From Corynebacterium lemuris (GTDB lineage Bacteria; Actinomycetota; Actinomycetes; Mycobacteriales; Mycobacteriaceae), in the NCBI RefSeq assembly GCF_024919295.1, contig NZ_JANWTC010000002.1, forward strand, positions 248,001 to 312,000: a stretch of 64,000 nucleotides of DNA. The letters are read 5' to 3'. The notes beneath the pieces were generated by a model. The model searched no databases. It had not been told where the DNA came from and worked only from the letters and a program-made list of their open reading frames with translations. Both the position numbers and the translations under genes were made by a program. Positions 26,911 through 35,022 of the stretch are shown here, piece after piece. Numbering within the stretch: the stretch's first letter is position 1; each line of letters starts with the position of its first letter.

Positions 26911-29103
26911 ATGAGCATTACCGATAACGCCACCGGCGGCGTGAACGAGCCGGATGACATGAATCTGTCGGAATCTCAGGAAAACCCGCAAGGTGACGCA
27001 GCGCAAGCTGCATCCGCCTCCACCGGGCCGCTGACTGTCGAGGATGTTGTTGATCCCGACGCGCCGGCCAAGGCGGATCAGGACACCAGGGACGCGGATA
27101 ATTCTGAGGCTGCCGACTCCGGGACCGACATCGAGGTCCCGGACAACGCTGACAACGAAAAGACTGCTGACGCAGATAACAAAGAAGCCTCAGGGGAGAA
27201 GGGTGAGGGCAACGGGTTCGCGAACCTGGGCCTGCCCGACGCTGTCCTCCGTGCGGTGGAGAAGGTGGGTTTCGAAACCCCCTCCGCCATTCAGGCTCAA
27301 ACCATTCCTGTCCTCATGGAGGGCAACGATGTGGTCGGTCTCGCACAGACCGGTACCGGCAAGACGGCGGCTTTCGCGCTGCCCGTCCTGGCACGCATCG
27401 ACATCGAGGACCGTTCGCCGCAGGCGCTGGTCCTGGCACCGACCCGTGAGCTCGCGCTCCAGGTTGCGGATTCTTTCCAGTCCTTCGCCGACCACCTGGG
27501 CCGGATCAACGTCCTGCCGATTTACGGTGGTCAGGCCTACGGTATCCAGCTCTCCGGTCTCCGCCGTGGCGCCCAGATCATCGTGGGCACCCCGGGTCGG
27601 GTCATCGACCACCTGGAGAAGGGCTCCCTGGACATCTCCCGTCTGCGCTTCCTCGTCCTCGACGAGGCGGACGAGATGCTCAACATGGGCTTCCAGGAGG
27701 ATGTCGAGCGCATTCTCCGGGACACCCCGGACGAGAAGCAGGTCGCGCTGTTCTCCGCGACGATGCCCAACGGCATCCGCCGCATCTCCAAGCAGTACCT
27801 GAACGACCCGCAGGAGATCACGGTCAAGTCCGAGACCCGGACCGCAACCAACATCACCCAGCGCTACCTCAACGTTGCACACCGCAACAAGCTGGATGCG
27901 ATCACCCGCATCCTCGAGGTCACCGAGTTCGAGGCCATGATCGTCTTCGTGCGCACCCGCCACGAGACCGAGGAGATCGCCGAGAAGCTGCGCGCCCGCG
28001 GATTCTCCGCCGCCGCCATCAACGGTGACATCGCCCAGGCCCAGCGTGAGCGCACGGTCGATCAGCTCAAGGACGGTCGACTGGACATCCTGGTTGCCAC
28101 CGACGTCGCGGCCCGCGGCCTGGACGTCGAGCGCATCAGCCACGTGTTCAACTTCGACATCCCGAATGACACCGAGTCCTACGTCCACCGCATCGGCCGC
28201 ACCGGCCGTGCAGGACGTACCGGCGAGGCGATCCTCTTCGTCACCCCGCGTGAGCGTCGCATGCTCAGCGCCATCGAGCGCGCCACCAAGGCACCGCTCA
28301 CCGAGATGGAGCTGCCTTCGGTCGATGACGTCAACGAGGCCCGCAAGGCCAAGTTCGCCGACAGCATCACCGAGGCCCTCGAGTCTGATCAGCTGGACGT
28401 GTTCCGCAAGATGATCAAGCGTTATGCCGAAGAGAAGGACGTTCCGCTCGAGGACGTTGCCGCAGCCCTGGCCGCCCAGGCCCAGGCTGGCGCCGACTTC
28501 CTGATGAAGGATCTGCCGCCGGAGCGTCGTCGCGAGCGTAACGACCGCTTTGAGCGCGGTGATCGTCGCGACGACCGTCGTGGTGGACGTTCCGAGGACC
28601 GTGGCGACCGCGGTTCCCGCTTCGAGCGCGACGGTGACTTCACCACCTACCGCCTCGCGGTGGGCAAGCGTCAGCACGTCCGTCCGGGTGCCATCGTCGG
28701 CGCCCTGGCCAACGAGGGTGGCCTGTCCAGCAAGGACTTCGGCCGCATCACCATCGCCATCGACCACACTCTGGTCGAGCTGCCGAAGAACATGGATCCG
28801 GGTGTTCTGGACCGTCTGTCCGACACCCGCATCTCCGGCCAGCTGATCAACATTGAGCCGGACACCGGTGGCCGTCCGCCGCGTCGCGATGACCGCGGCG
28901 GCGACCGTGGTGGTTACCGTGGCGGGCGCGACCGCGATGACCGTGGCGGTTTCCGCGGTGGCCGTGACCGTGATGACCGTGGCGGCGGCCGCGGTGGTTA
29001 CCGTGGCGGGCGCGACCGTGACGACCGTGGCGGTTTCCGCGGCGGGCGCGACCGTGACGACCGTGGCGGCGACCGTGGTGGTTTCCGCGGCGGGCGCGAC
29101 TAA
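26911..29103 (+). CDS. deaD: DEAD-box ATP-dependent RNA helicase with C-terminal RGG repeats
   Basis: 730 residues. An acidic low-complexity N-terminus (~1-95) precedes a full DEAD-box core: AQTGTGKTAAFALP, PTRELALQV, DEADEMLNMGF, SATMP and HRIGRTGRAGRTG. A DbpA-like RNA-binding domain follows (HVRPGAIVGALANEGGLSSK), then a tail of repeated RGG/GGRDRDDR units typical of RNA-binding tails. CsdA/DeaD-type helicases unwind rRNA and mRNA at low temperature. ATG 26911 begins the natural protein; the frame stays open upstream through the hairpin, which argues against the longer start. A terminator follows 14 bases after the stop. Confidence 0.95.
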   Translation: MSITDNATGGVNEPDDMNLSESQENPQGDAAQAASASTGPLTVEDVVDPDAPAKADQDTRDADNSEAADSGTDIEVPDNADNEKTADADNKEASGEKGEGNGFANLGLPDAVLRAVEKVGFETPSAIQAQTIPVLMEGNDVVGLAQTGTGKTAAFALPVLARIDIEDRSPQALVLAPTRELALQVADSFQSFADHLGRINVLPIYGGQAYGIQLSGLRRGAQIIVGTPGRVIDHLEKGSLDISRLRFLVLDEADEMLNMGFQEDVERILRDTPDEKQVALFSATMPNGIRRISKQYLNDPQEITVKSETRTATNITQRYLNVAHRNKLDAITRILEVTEFEAMIVFVRTRHETEEIAEKLRARGFSAAAINGDIAQAQRERTVDQLKDGRLDILVATDVAARGLDVERISHVFNFDIPNDTESYVHRIGRTGRAGRTGEAILFVTPRERRMLSAIERATKAPLTEMELPSVDDVNEARKAKFADSITEALESDQLDVFRKMIKRYAEEKDVPLEDVAAALAAQAQAGADFLMKDLPPERRRERNDRFERGDRRDDRRGGRSEDRGDRGSRFERDGDFTTYRLAVGKRQHVRPGAIVGALANEGGLSSKDFGRITIAIDHTLVELPKNMDPGVLDRLSDTRISGQLINIEPDTGGRPPRRDDRGGDRGGYRGGRDRDDRGGFRGGRDRDDRGGGRGGYRGGRDRDDRGGFRGGRDRDDRGGDRGGFRGGRD

Positions 29104-29116
29104 CACTGCCTGACTG

Positions 29117-29154
29117 ACACCCCCGTTCTCCCCTTCGTGGTGGAGACGGGGGTG
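29117..29154 (+). terminator. Terminator after deaD
   Basis: ACACCCCCGT (29117-29126) pairs with ACGGGGGTGT (29145-29154), extended by CTCC/GGAG, followed by TTCGTC. Confidence 0.85.
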
Positions 29155-29195
29155 TTCGTCATCTCCACCGGGATTCCTGTGGTGGAATAACTGCC

Positions 29196-30125
29196 ATGAA
29201 TCCCATCAGGCACCTCGTCCTCACCGCCCGTGAGATCCGGCAGATCACGGATCCGGAGCACCGGCGGGTGGTGGAACGGTGGCTGCTGGAATTTGTGGCG
29301 GTCAACGTCCAGCTGGACACCACCCAGGCGGTGGTGGCCGGAGAACAGCTGGCGCGCCGTTACGGACACTGGGCGATCGCCGATGAACGCAACTGGGACC
29401 GGTTGTGCCGGGTCCCGCTGCGCACGGAACTGGAATGGTCCCTTGACGGGCTCTTCCCGGCTGATTTCGCCCGGCCGGTCACCGTGCCCGGCTCCCACGG
29501 GGCGGAGATCGAACTGTTCCTGCCGGAGGATGTCCCCGGTGCCTGCCTGGCGGAGCGGGTGGCGCCGGTGGAGTACCGGGAGGTCGGGGAGCCGGAGTGC
29601 CCGGTACCTGATTTCGCGGAGTTCGCCGGTCATGTCGGGGAGCGGGAGCGGGCGATGTTCGGCCGGATCACGGAGGTCCATGGACTGGTGCGGTGGGAAC
29701 CGGACCTGCCGGATGATCTCGACCGCCACCTTGATCTGGAGGATCCGGAGGAGACCGAGATCTACGGCGGGGAGATCTTCTTCCACCTCAACCTCAACCC
29801 CTTCCTCATGCAGCGTGAGGTGATGGACCGGGTGCTGGAAATGGTGACACATCTGCTCGTCCTCTACCTGACCGGGACCCTGGAGGACCCGGAGGTGGAG
29901 CTGCCCCATGCGATGGACGTGGCCAGTCCGCTGGAGCTGGAGATGGCCGCCTGGCTGGCGGCCCGCCGGCTGCGGCTGGAGGTACCCCCGGGCCTGGGTG
30001 TGGCGGTGTGGTTGAGCCTGCCGGACATGCCTGTCCCGGAGGGGTTGCGGTGGGCGCTGGTCTTTGATGTCGCCGGTGCCGTGGAGGGAACGCTGCTGGG
30101 CCACCGTTATCAGGTCAACGATTGA
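29196..30125 (+). CDS. Unknown single-module protein, paralogue of the next gene
   Basis: 309 residues, soluble, acidic, no signal peptide. It shares a ~300-residue module with the following gene: a VVERWLLEFVAVN helix at 25-37, a W-x(2-3)-G beta segment ending in the ELFLPEDV strand (~88-105), a middle helix and a C-terminal LELEMAAWLAARRLRLEV helix. Order and spacing resemble ArdC-type proteins (ssDNA-binding N-domain plus M78-like peptidase domain), but no HExxH is present: the corresponding helix reads REVMDRVLEMVTHLLVLY. The ArdC link is inference from pattern, not a search. A weak start context; ATG is at 29196. Confidence 0.7.
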   Translation: MNPIRHLVLTAREIRQITDPEHRRVVERWLLEFVAVNVQLDTTQAVVAGEQLARRYGHWAIADERNWDRLCRVPLRTELEWSLDGLFPADFARPVTVPGSHGAEIELFLPEDVPGACLAERVAPVEYREVGEPECPVPDFAEFAGHVGERERAMFGRITEVHGLVRWEPDLPDDLDRHLDLEDPEETEIYGGEIFFHLNLNPFLMQREVMDRVLEMVTHLLVLYLTGTLEDPEVELPHAMDVASPLELEMAAWLAARRLRLEVPPGLGVAVWLSLPDMPVPEGLRWALVFDVAGAVEGTLLGHRYQVND

Positions 30126-30229
30126 CCCCGTGCAGGGGGTAGCCGGGGTGTGGTCTTCGGTATTCAGCTTAAATATGTCGGTCTCTTATGTTGAACTAAG
30201 CATATAAACCACGGCTACTAGGAGAACTG

Positions 30230-32041
30230 TTGAAACCCTACGACGCTATCAGCTCACACCTGAACCACTTCCTCCATCCCGAGGACCGGGTGCTGGTGCG
30301 TCGGTGGTTGCTCGAATTCCTCGTGTCCAATCCGCGTTTCCCGGTGACGGCGGCCGCGCAGATCGGGGATCAGCTGATCGGCCGCTGGGGCACCGACATC
30401 CTCCGGGAGAGCCACGGCGAGACGTGGGCCACGAATCCGTTGCCCGCCACCCGGGAGGAGTGGGAGGCTGACGGCCACCGCGTGCCGGAGGGCACCCGCC
30501 CCATCGTGCTCAACACCATCGACGGCTGCCGGCTGGAACTCTTCCTGCTCTTCGACGTCGAACTCGCCGACGAGGAGCTGGTCGGCACCATCGACCACAC
30601 TGCGGTGGCCGAGCCCGCACAGCCGCATGAGCTGGCCCCCACGCTGGTGGAGTTCGCACCGCACCTGGGCAGGCGGGAACGGTCGGCACTGTCCTACCTG
30701 TGGCGTATCGGCACAGTACTGGAGTGGGCGGAGGGCAGCGGGCATACCTCGGCGGGGTGGATTGAGGGCACGGGACCCGACCACCAGTGTCAGCCTGTCC
30801 CAGAGCTCGACCGTGACGGGGCCTGCCACCGGATCATCATCAGCCGCGATCTTGAGGGCCCGGCTGTGGTGCACCGGGTGCTCGTTCTCCTGGCCCGGTT
30901 GCTGGGTGCGCTCATCCAGGGCCGCCGGGAGGGCATTTCCCGGGGCAGCGGACTCGTCGAGCAGATCCCGGACACGGAGGTCGCGGTGGTCAGCCACCTT
31001 GCCGGGCTCCGCCTGGGACTCGGCGTCCCGCAGGACACCGAGGACCTGGCGGTCCCGGACGAGATCGACTGGAGCCGGGCCCTGGAGACCGCCCAGGTGA
31101 TGGAGGATCTGCTGCAGGGCCTGCCGAATCCCGCTTTCCCGGTGGCCGCCACGACCGGGCACACGCGTGTCGCCCCACCGGTGCTGGTCAGGGACCCCTA
31201 CCGGGAGATTGACCAGGAACTGGCCGACAGCCAGACCGCCGCGGAGCAGGAGGTGGTCGAGCGGTGGATGGTGGATTTCGTGGCCGCCAACGGCCGGTTC
31301 CCGTTGCCCACCGCGCTGGCGCTGGGCTGGGCGCTCTACCGCCGGTGGGGGAGTGCTGTGGTCGGGGATCCTTCGCGCAGTTCCTGGGTGGGGACCATCG
31401 AGCTGCGTTCGGTGGAGGAGTGGCAGGTCCGTGGCTGGGTGCCCCGCCCGGACGCCCAGGCGATGGTGGTGCCCAGCTCCCAGGGGCGGGCGGTCGACTA
31501 TCTCCTGCGTGATGATGTCGTCGTCGCCGACCGGCTCTCCGCCCTGGAGTCAGAGGCGGAACCGGAGCCGGAGAACCTCGCGCTCTTCCGGCCCGGACCG
31601 GCGGATGCCCCCGCTCTGCCGCAGTTCGAGGGGCGCATCCCCCGGCGGGAAGTGGAGATGCTGCGCAACCTGTGGCGTGAGCGGATCATCCCCTATCTGC
31701 CGGGTGCGGAGCCGGGTACCCCGGAGGCCGGGGGGCAGGCGCACCACCGGTTGGAGGTCATCCCCGTGGCGGGGCAGAGCCTGACCCTGGCGGCCATCGA
31801 GGAGTTGGTGCTGCGGTCGCTGGCCCAGGATCCGGAGACCGGCATCGACGAAGACGCCCCGAAATGGGAGATCGCGTTGGTCAGCCACATCGTGGCCCGA
31901 CGTCTCGGTGTCGAGTACGAGACCTGCGGGCTGGTGGAGCAGGCCTTTGGCCGCGACGCCGGAGCCCCGCCCCTGCGCTGGGGTGCGGTCTTCCGCACGG
32001 CCGCGACGGTGGAGAACACCCTCAACGGTTTCGGCGGCTGA
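30230..32041 (+). CDS. Unknown two-module protein, tandem duplication of the ArdC-like module
   Basis: 603 residues made of two copies of the module seen in the preceding gene: VRRWLLEFLVSN at ~24-35 and VVERWMVDFVAAN at ~342-354, each followed by REEWEADGHRVPEG or EEWQVRGWVPRPDA and a FDV/DDV strand, and each ending in AVVSHLAGLRLGLGV or ALVSHIVARRLGVEY. Neither copy has a zinc motif. The start is TTG 30230, fixed by AGGAG five bases upstream. The 104-base gap holds an AT-rich promoter-like stretch, so it can be transcribed independently of its paralogue. Function unknown; loss of the metal site suggests a binding or decoy role. Confidence 0.75.
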   Translation: MKPYDAISSHLNHFLHPEDRVLVRRWLLEFLVSNPRFPVTAAAQIGDQLIGRWGTDILRESHGETWATNPLPATREEWEADGHRVPEGTRPIVLNTIDGCRLELFLLFDVELADEELVGTIDHTAVAEPAQPHELAPTLVEFAPHLGRRERSALSYLWRIGTVLEWAEGSGHTSAGWIEGTGPDHQCQPVPELDRDGACHRIIISRDLEGPAVVHRVLVLLARLLGALIQGRREGISRGSGLVEQIPDTEVAVVSHLAGLRLGLGVPQDTEDLAVPDEIDWSRALETAQVMEDLLQGLPNPAFPVAATTGHTRVAPPVLVRDPYREIDQELADSQTAAEQEVVERWMVDFVAANGRFPLPTALALGWALYRRWGSAVVGDPSRSSWVGTIELRSVEEWQVRGWVPRPDAQAMVVPSSQGRAVDYLLRDDVVVADRLSALESEAEPEPENLALFRPGPADAPALPQFEGRIPRREVEMLRNLWRERIIPYLPGAEPGTPEAGGQAHHRLEVIPVAGQSLTLAAIEELVLRSLAQDPETGIDEDAPKWEIALVSHIVARRLGVEYETCGLVEQAFGRDAGAPPLRWGAVFRTAATVENTLNGFGG

Positions 32042-32046
32042 TCCGC

Positions 32047-32538
32047 TCAGACGTACATCAGCACGAACATGATCAGCCAGAGCAGGGCGAAGAGGCCGCC
32101 GAAGATGGACAGCTGCTTCTTCGTCCCCTCCCATTCGTCCTCGGCGAGGGTGTCGCTCTCCGGGTCGAGGTCATCCGGGTCGAGCAGGCCGAGTGCGCCC
32201 ATCATCTTCTTCTGGCGGGGGATGATGAGGATCAGGAGGATGATCCATGCGATGACGGCGGCGCCGATGGCGAAGAGGTACTGGCTCTGGCTGAAGTATG
32301 CCCCGTCGGTGAACATGACCGCCACGCCCAGCAGCGGCACCAGGGCGGCGAGCACGCCGTAGGTGCTGCTCAACCGGTGCAGGACCTTGGCCGCGCCGGC
32401 GGCCCGGGCATCACCGCCGCGGGCCTGGAGTGCCTGGCCCTGGAAGAGGGAGACGGCGACTGTGACGGGGCCGATGAACAGGACGGCGGCCAGGACATGC
32501 AGGGCGATGAGGATCGTGGTCACGGCAGGGGTCAGCAC
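32047..32538 (-). CDS. Small four-helix membrane protein (DUF2269-like)
   Basis: 163 residues with four membrane helices (ILIALHVLAAVLFIGPVTVAV; STYGVLAALVPLLGVAVMF; YLFAIGAAVIAWIILLILII; FGGLFALLWLIMFVLMYV). The layout and histidine in the first helix fit DUF2269-type integral membrane proteins; function is unknown. GTG 32536-32538 is chosen with GGAGA just upstream; GTG 32523 is an alternative. Stop lies 6 bases from the convergent two-module gene. Follows the HNH nuclease gene on the same strand at 23 bases. Confidence 0.75.
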   Translation of the reverse strand: MLTPAVTTILIALHVLAAVLFIGPVTVAVSLFQGQALQARGGDARAAGAAKVLHRLSSTYGVLAALVPLLGVAVMFTDGAYFSQSQYLFAIGAAVIAWIILLILIIPRQKKMMGALGLLDPDDLDPESDTLAEDEWEGTKKQLSIFGGLFALLWLIMFVLMYV

Positions 32539-32561
32539 CTTTCTCCGGGGATAGGGGATGA

Positions 32562-33203
32562 TCAAGGGTCCGGAGACAACCCTAACCAGTCCCCGCCCGG
32601 CACGCGCGACTGACAGGCCCGGCGCATCGCCTTCAGTTCCGCGGCGGGCAGGGGAATCTCCCAGGTGGCGGCGACCAGTGCCAGGCGCCGGGCGTACCAG
32701 CAGTGTGCGCCGCGGTCCCCGGGCAGCCAGCCGGTGGGCAGGTGGTCGGATTTCTCCCGGTTGGCGGCGCGTGAGGTGGCCACGAGGTTGAGTGGGTCGT
32801 TGGCGAAGGCCTCCCGGCGGGCGCTGTCCCAACGGTGGGCACCGAGGTCCCAGGCGGCGGACAGGGGGAGGATGTGGTCAATCTCCACCTGCCGGCCCAG
32901 GTTGAGGGGGTCCCCGGTGTAGGGGTCGGTGCCGGTGCCGCCGGTGACACGGCAGTCACTGAGGTGGCCGCCGGCGTCGGCAAGCGTGGCCTCCCGCACG
33001 GTGCAACCCCCGGCCGGGGCCCAGCCGGTGCCGAAGAGGTGGCGTTCGTAACCGAGCACGCGCGGACGTTGCGGCACCTGCGTGATGTGGGGGAGCAGGT
33101 CCTCGAGCGGCGGCAGACCGGCTTCCTGCCGTGGGGTGGGTGGCCACGCGGCGAACAGCGTGGCGCAGATGAGCAGCAGCAGATAGATGCGGAAGGGCCT
33201 CAC
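32562..33203 (-). CDS. Secreted HNH endonuclease family protein
   Basis: 213 residues with an N-terminal hydrophobic export signal (RIYLLLLICATLFAAW). The catalytic region is of the DUF1524/GmrSD-type HNH family found in exported actinobacterial nucleases: VEIDHILPLSAAWDLG (D109-H110) and FANDPLNLVATSRAANREKSD (N135, N139, N148). Two cysteine pairs probably form disulfides. Likely degrades extracellular DNA. The GTG start at 33201-33203 is the only possible start before the signal sequence, and it lies inside the hairpin that follows putP, so expression may be restrained by RNA structure. Confidence 0.87.
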   Translation of the reverse strand: MRPFRIYLLLLICATLFAAWPPTPRQEAGLPPLEDLLPHITQVPQRPRVLGYERHLFGTGWAPAGGCTVREATLADAGGHLSDCRVTGGTGTDPYTGDPLNLGRQVEIDHILPLSAAWDLGAHRWDSARREAFANDPLNLVATSRAANREKSDHLPTGWLPGDRGAHCWYARRLALVAATWEIPLPAAELKAMRRACQSRVPGGDWLGLSPDP

Positions 33204-33231
33204 ACCAGTATTGGACTGGCGTGAGGCCCTT
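33193..33231 (-). terminator. Hairpin after putP, overlapping the HNH nuclease start
   Basis: Arms 33193-33209 and 33215-33231 pair with one mismatch and a five-base loop, 22 bases beyond the putP stop. The distal arm includes the GTG start and first codons of the HNH gene. Confidence 0.8.
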
Positions 33232-33253
33232 CAGGTTCCCGAGGGTGTGCGGA

Positions 33254-34834
33254 TCAGGCCTCGCTGCCGCCCCTCACCTTGGCGGCCGCGGTCTCGATGT
33301 CCACGTCCTCGTCGGTGCGCAGGACCTCGACGAGGCGGACCGCCTGGTCGAATTCGGAGGTGATCTCCTCGGCAGGCGGGGAGGTCAGCAGGGTGACCAC
33401 GACCATGACCACGGTGGCGGCGATGAAGCCCGGGACCATCTCGTAGATGATGTCGGAGCCACCGAAGGTGCCCCAGGCGAAGACCACGGCTGCGCCGGTG
33501 ACCATACCGGCGATGGCACCGGCGGCGTTGAGGCGCTTCCAGTACAGCGCCGCCAGCATGAGCGGGCCGAAGGCGGAACCGAAGCCGGCCCAGGCGAAGC
33601 CGACCAGACCCAGGATGGAGTCGGAGGGGTTGATGGCCAGGACACCGGCGATCAGGGCGATGGCGACGACGGCGCCGCGCGAGAGGTTGATCAGCACCTT
33701 CTCGGCGGGCAGGCGCCTGGCCACGATCTTGTACAGGTCCTCGATGAGCGAGGAGGAGACGACCAGCAGCTGGGAGGACATGGTCGACATGATCGCGGCG
33801 AGCACGGCGGTGAGCACGAGACCGGCGATCAGCGGGTGGAAGAGGAGCCGTCCCATGTCCAGGAAGATCGTCTCGAAGGCAAAGCGGTCGGTGACGGCGA
33901 TGTCCGGGTTCTGGGAGAAGAAGACGGTGCCCACCAGGGCGGTCATGGTGGCGCCGACGATGCACAGGAACATCCAGCCGATGCCGATCCACCGGCCCTG
34001 CTTGGCTTCCGCGGGGGTGCGCAGCGCCATGAAGCGGACGACGATGTGGGGCTGGCCGAAATAGCCCAGGCCCCAGGCGAGGTTGCCGATGATCGCCGCG
34101 GCGGAGACCCCGGCGACCATGTTGAAGTAGGTCGGGTTGCCGATGCCGTCGGTGTAGGGACCGTAGTCGTTGCTGGACGCCCAGGTCCAGATGTCGGAGG
34201 GGTTGTCCAGGGCGATCAGGGCCATGACGGGCACGAGGATCAGGGAGGCGAACATGATCGTGCCCTGCACGACGTCGGTGTAGGAGACCGCGAGGAAGCC
34301 GCCGACGAAGGTGTAGGCGACGGTGACGGCCGCAACGATGAGCATGCCGCTGAGGTACTCGCCGCCGAAGGTGGCCTCGAAGTAGCGGCCGCCGGCGACC
34401 ATGCCGGAGGAGACGTAGAAGGTGAAGAAGAAGATGATGATCAGCGCGGAGATGATCCGCAGGGCGCGGGACCTGTCGCGCAGCCGGTTCTCGAAGAAAC
34501 TCGGCAGGGTGATCGAGTTGTTCGCCACCTCGGAGTAGGAGCGCAGCCGGGGTGCCACCCACTTCCAGTTCGCCCAGGCGCCGACGAGCAGGCCGATGGC
34601 GATCCACAGTTCGGAGAGTCCGGTGACGAACAGCGCGCCGGGCAGACCCATGAGCAGCCAGCCGGACATGTCCGAGGCGCCGGCGGACATCGCCGCCACA
34701 AAGGGGTTGAGTCCACGGTCGGCGAGCACGTAGTCGTCGTATTTGTCGGTCTTGAGATAGCTCCAGTAACCGATCGCCAGCATCGTCGCCATGTAGATGA
34801 CGATGGCGATGATGAACCAGGTTGTCTGTGACAC
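33254..34834 (-). CDS. putP: Sodium/proline symporter
   Basis: 526 residues, 12-13 membrane helices of the sodium:solute symporter family. PutP-type features: YDDYVLADRGLNPFVAAMSAGASDMSGWLLMG, GALFVTGLSELWIAIGLLVGAWANW, and the Na+-site serine pair in the helix around STMSSQLLVVSSSLIEDLY. Imports proline for catabolism or osmoprotection. GTG 34832-34834 is chosen with GGAAAGGA upstream and gives the length expected for corynebacterial PutP; the frame runs to 34903. A GlxR-like site and a TAAGAT -10 lie upstream. Confidence 0.95.
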   Translation of the reverse strand: MSQTTWFIIAIVIYMATMLAIGYWSYLKTDKYDDYVLADRGLNPFVAAMSAGASDMSGWLLMGLPGALFVTGLSELWIAIGLLVGAWANWKWVAPRLRSYSEVANNSITLPSFFENRLRDRSRALRIISALIIIFFFTFYVSSGMVAGGRYFEATFGGEYLSGMLIVAAVTVAYTFVGGFLAVSYTDVVQGTIMFASLILVPVMALIALDNPSDIWTWASSNDYGPYTDGIGNPTYFNMVAGVSAAAIIGNLAWGLGYFGQPHIVVRFMALRTPAEAKQGRWIGIGWMFLCIVGATMTALVGTVFFSQNPDIAVTDRFAFETIFLDMGRLLFHPLIAGLVLTAVLAAIMSTMSSQLLVVSSSLIEDLYKIVARRLPAEKVLINLSRGAVVAIALIAGVLAINPSDSILGLVGFAWAGFGSAFGPLMLAALYWKRLNAAGAIAGMVTGAAVVFAWGTFGGSDIIYEMVPGFIAATVVMVVVTLLTSPPAEEITSEFDQAVRLVEVLRTDEDVDIETAAAKVRGGSEA

Positions 34835-34913
34835 TGGTCGGGGTCCTTTCCATTGACGGGTCCAACGGCAACCTAGGGCAGTTACCGGTGCGACCCAAAC
34901 CACACAGACCCCT

Positions 34914-34936
34914 ATCTTACTGTGATCTGGATCATG
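34914..34936. promoter_or_regulatory. putP promoter region with GlxR-like site
   Basis: TAAGAT (minus strand, 34919-34914) could be the putP -10. TGTGATCTGGATCATG (34921-34936) matches the cAMP-dependent GlxR consensus TGTGA-N6-TCACA in 8 of 10 positions and would overlap the -35 region. Confidence 0.4.
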
Positions 34937-35022
34937 TTACGGCCTTTTCTGTGGGGCAACCTGCAGCGGACCGGTACCTAACAAAAGGGTAACGATCATC
35001 AGCTGATGGTAGAACTGTCCTT

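Noticed and set aside
26911..29103. Tandem repeats at the 3' end of deaD as a CRISPR-like array
   Set aside because: The repeats are in frame, encode GGRDRDDRGG units and have no spacers.
27190..29106. Long minus-strand frame opposite deaD
   Set aside because: Thr/Val/Ala repeats simply mirror the RGG repeats of deaD; no start signal.
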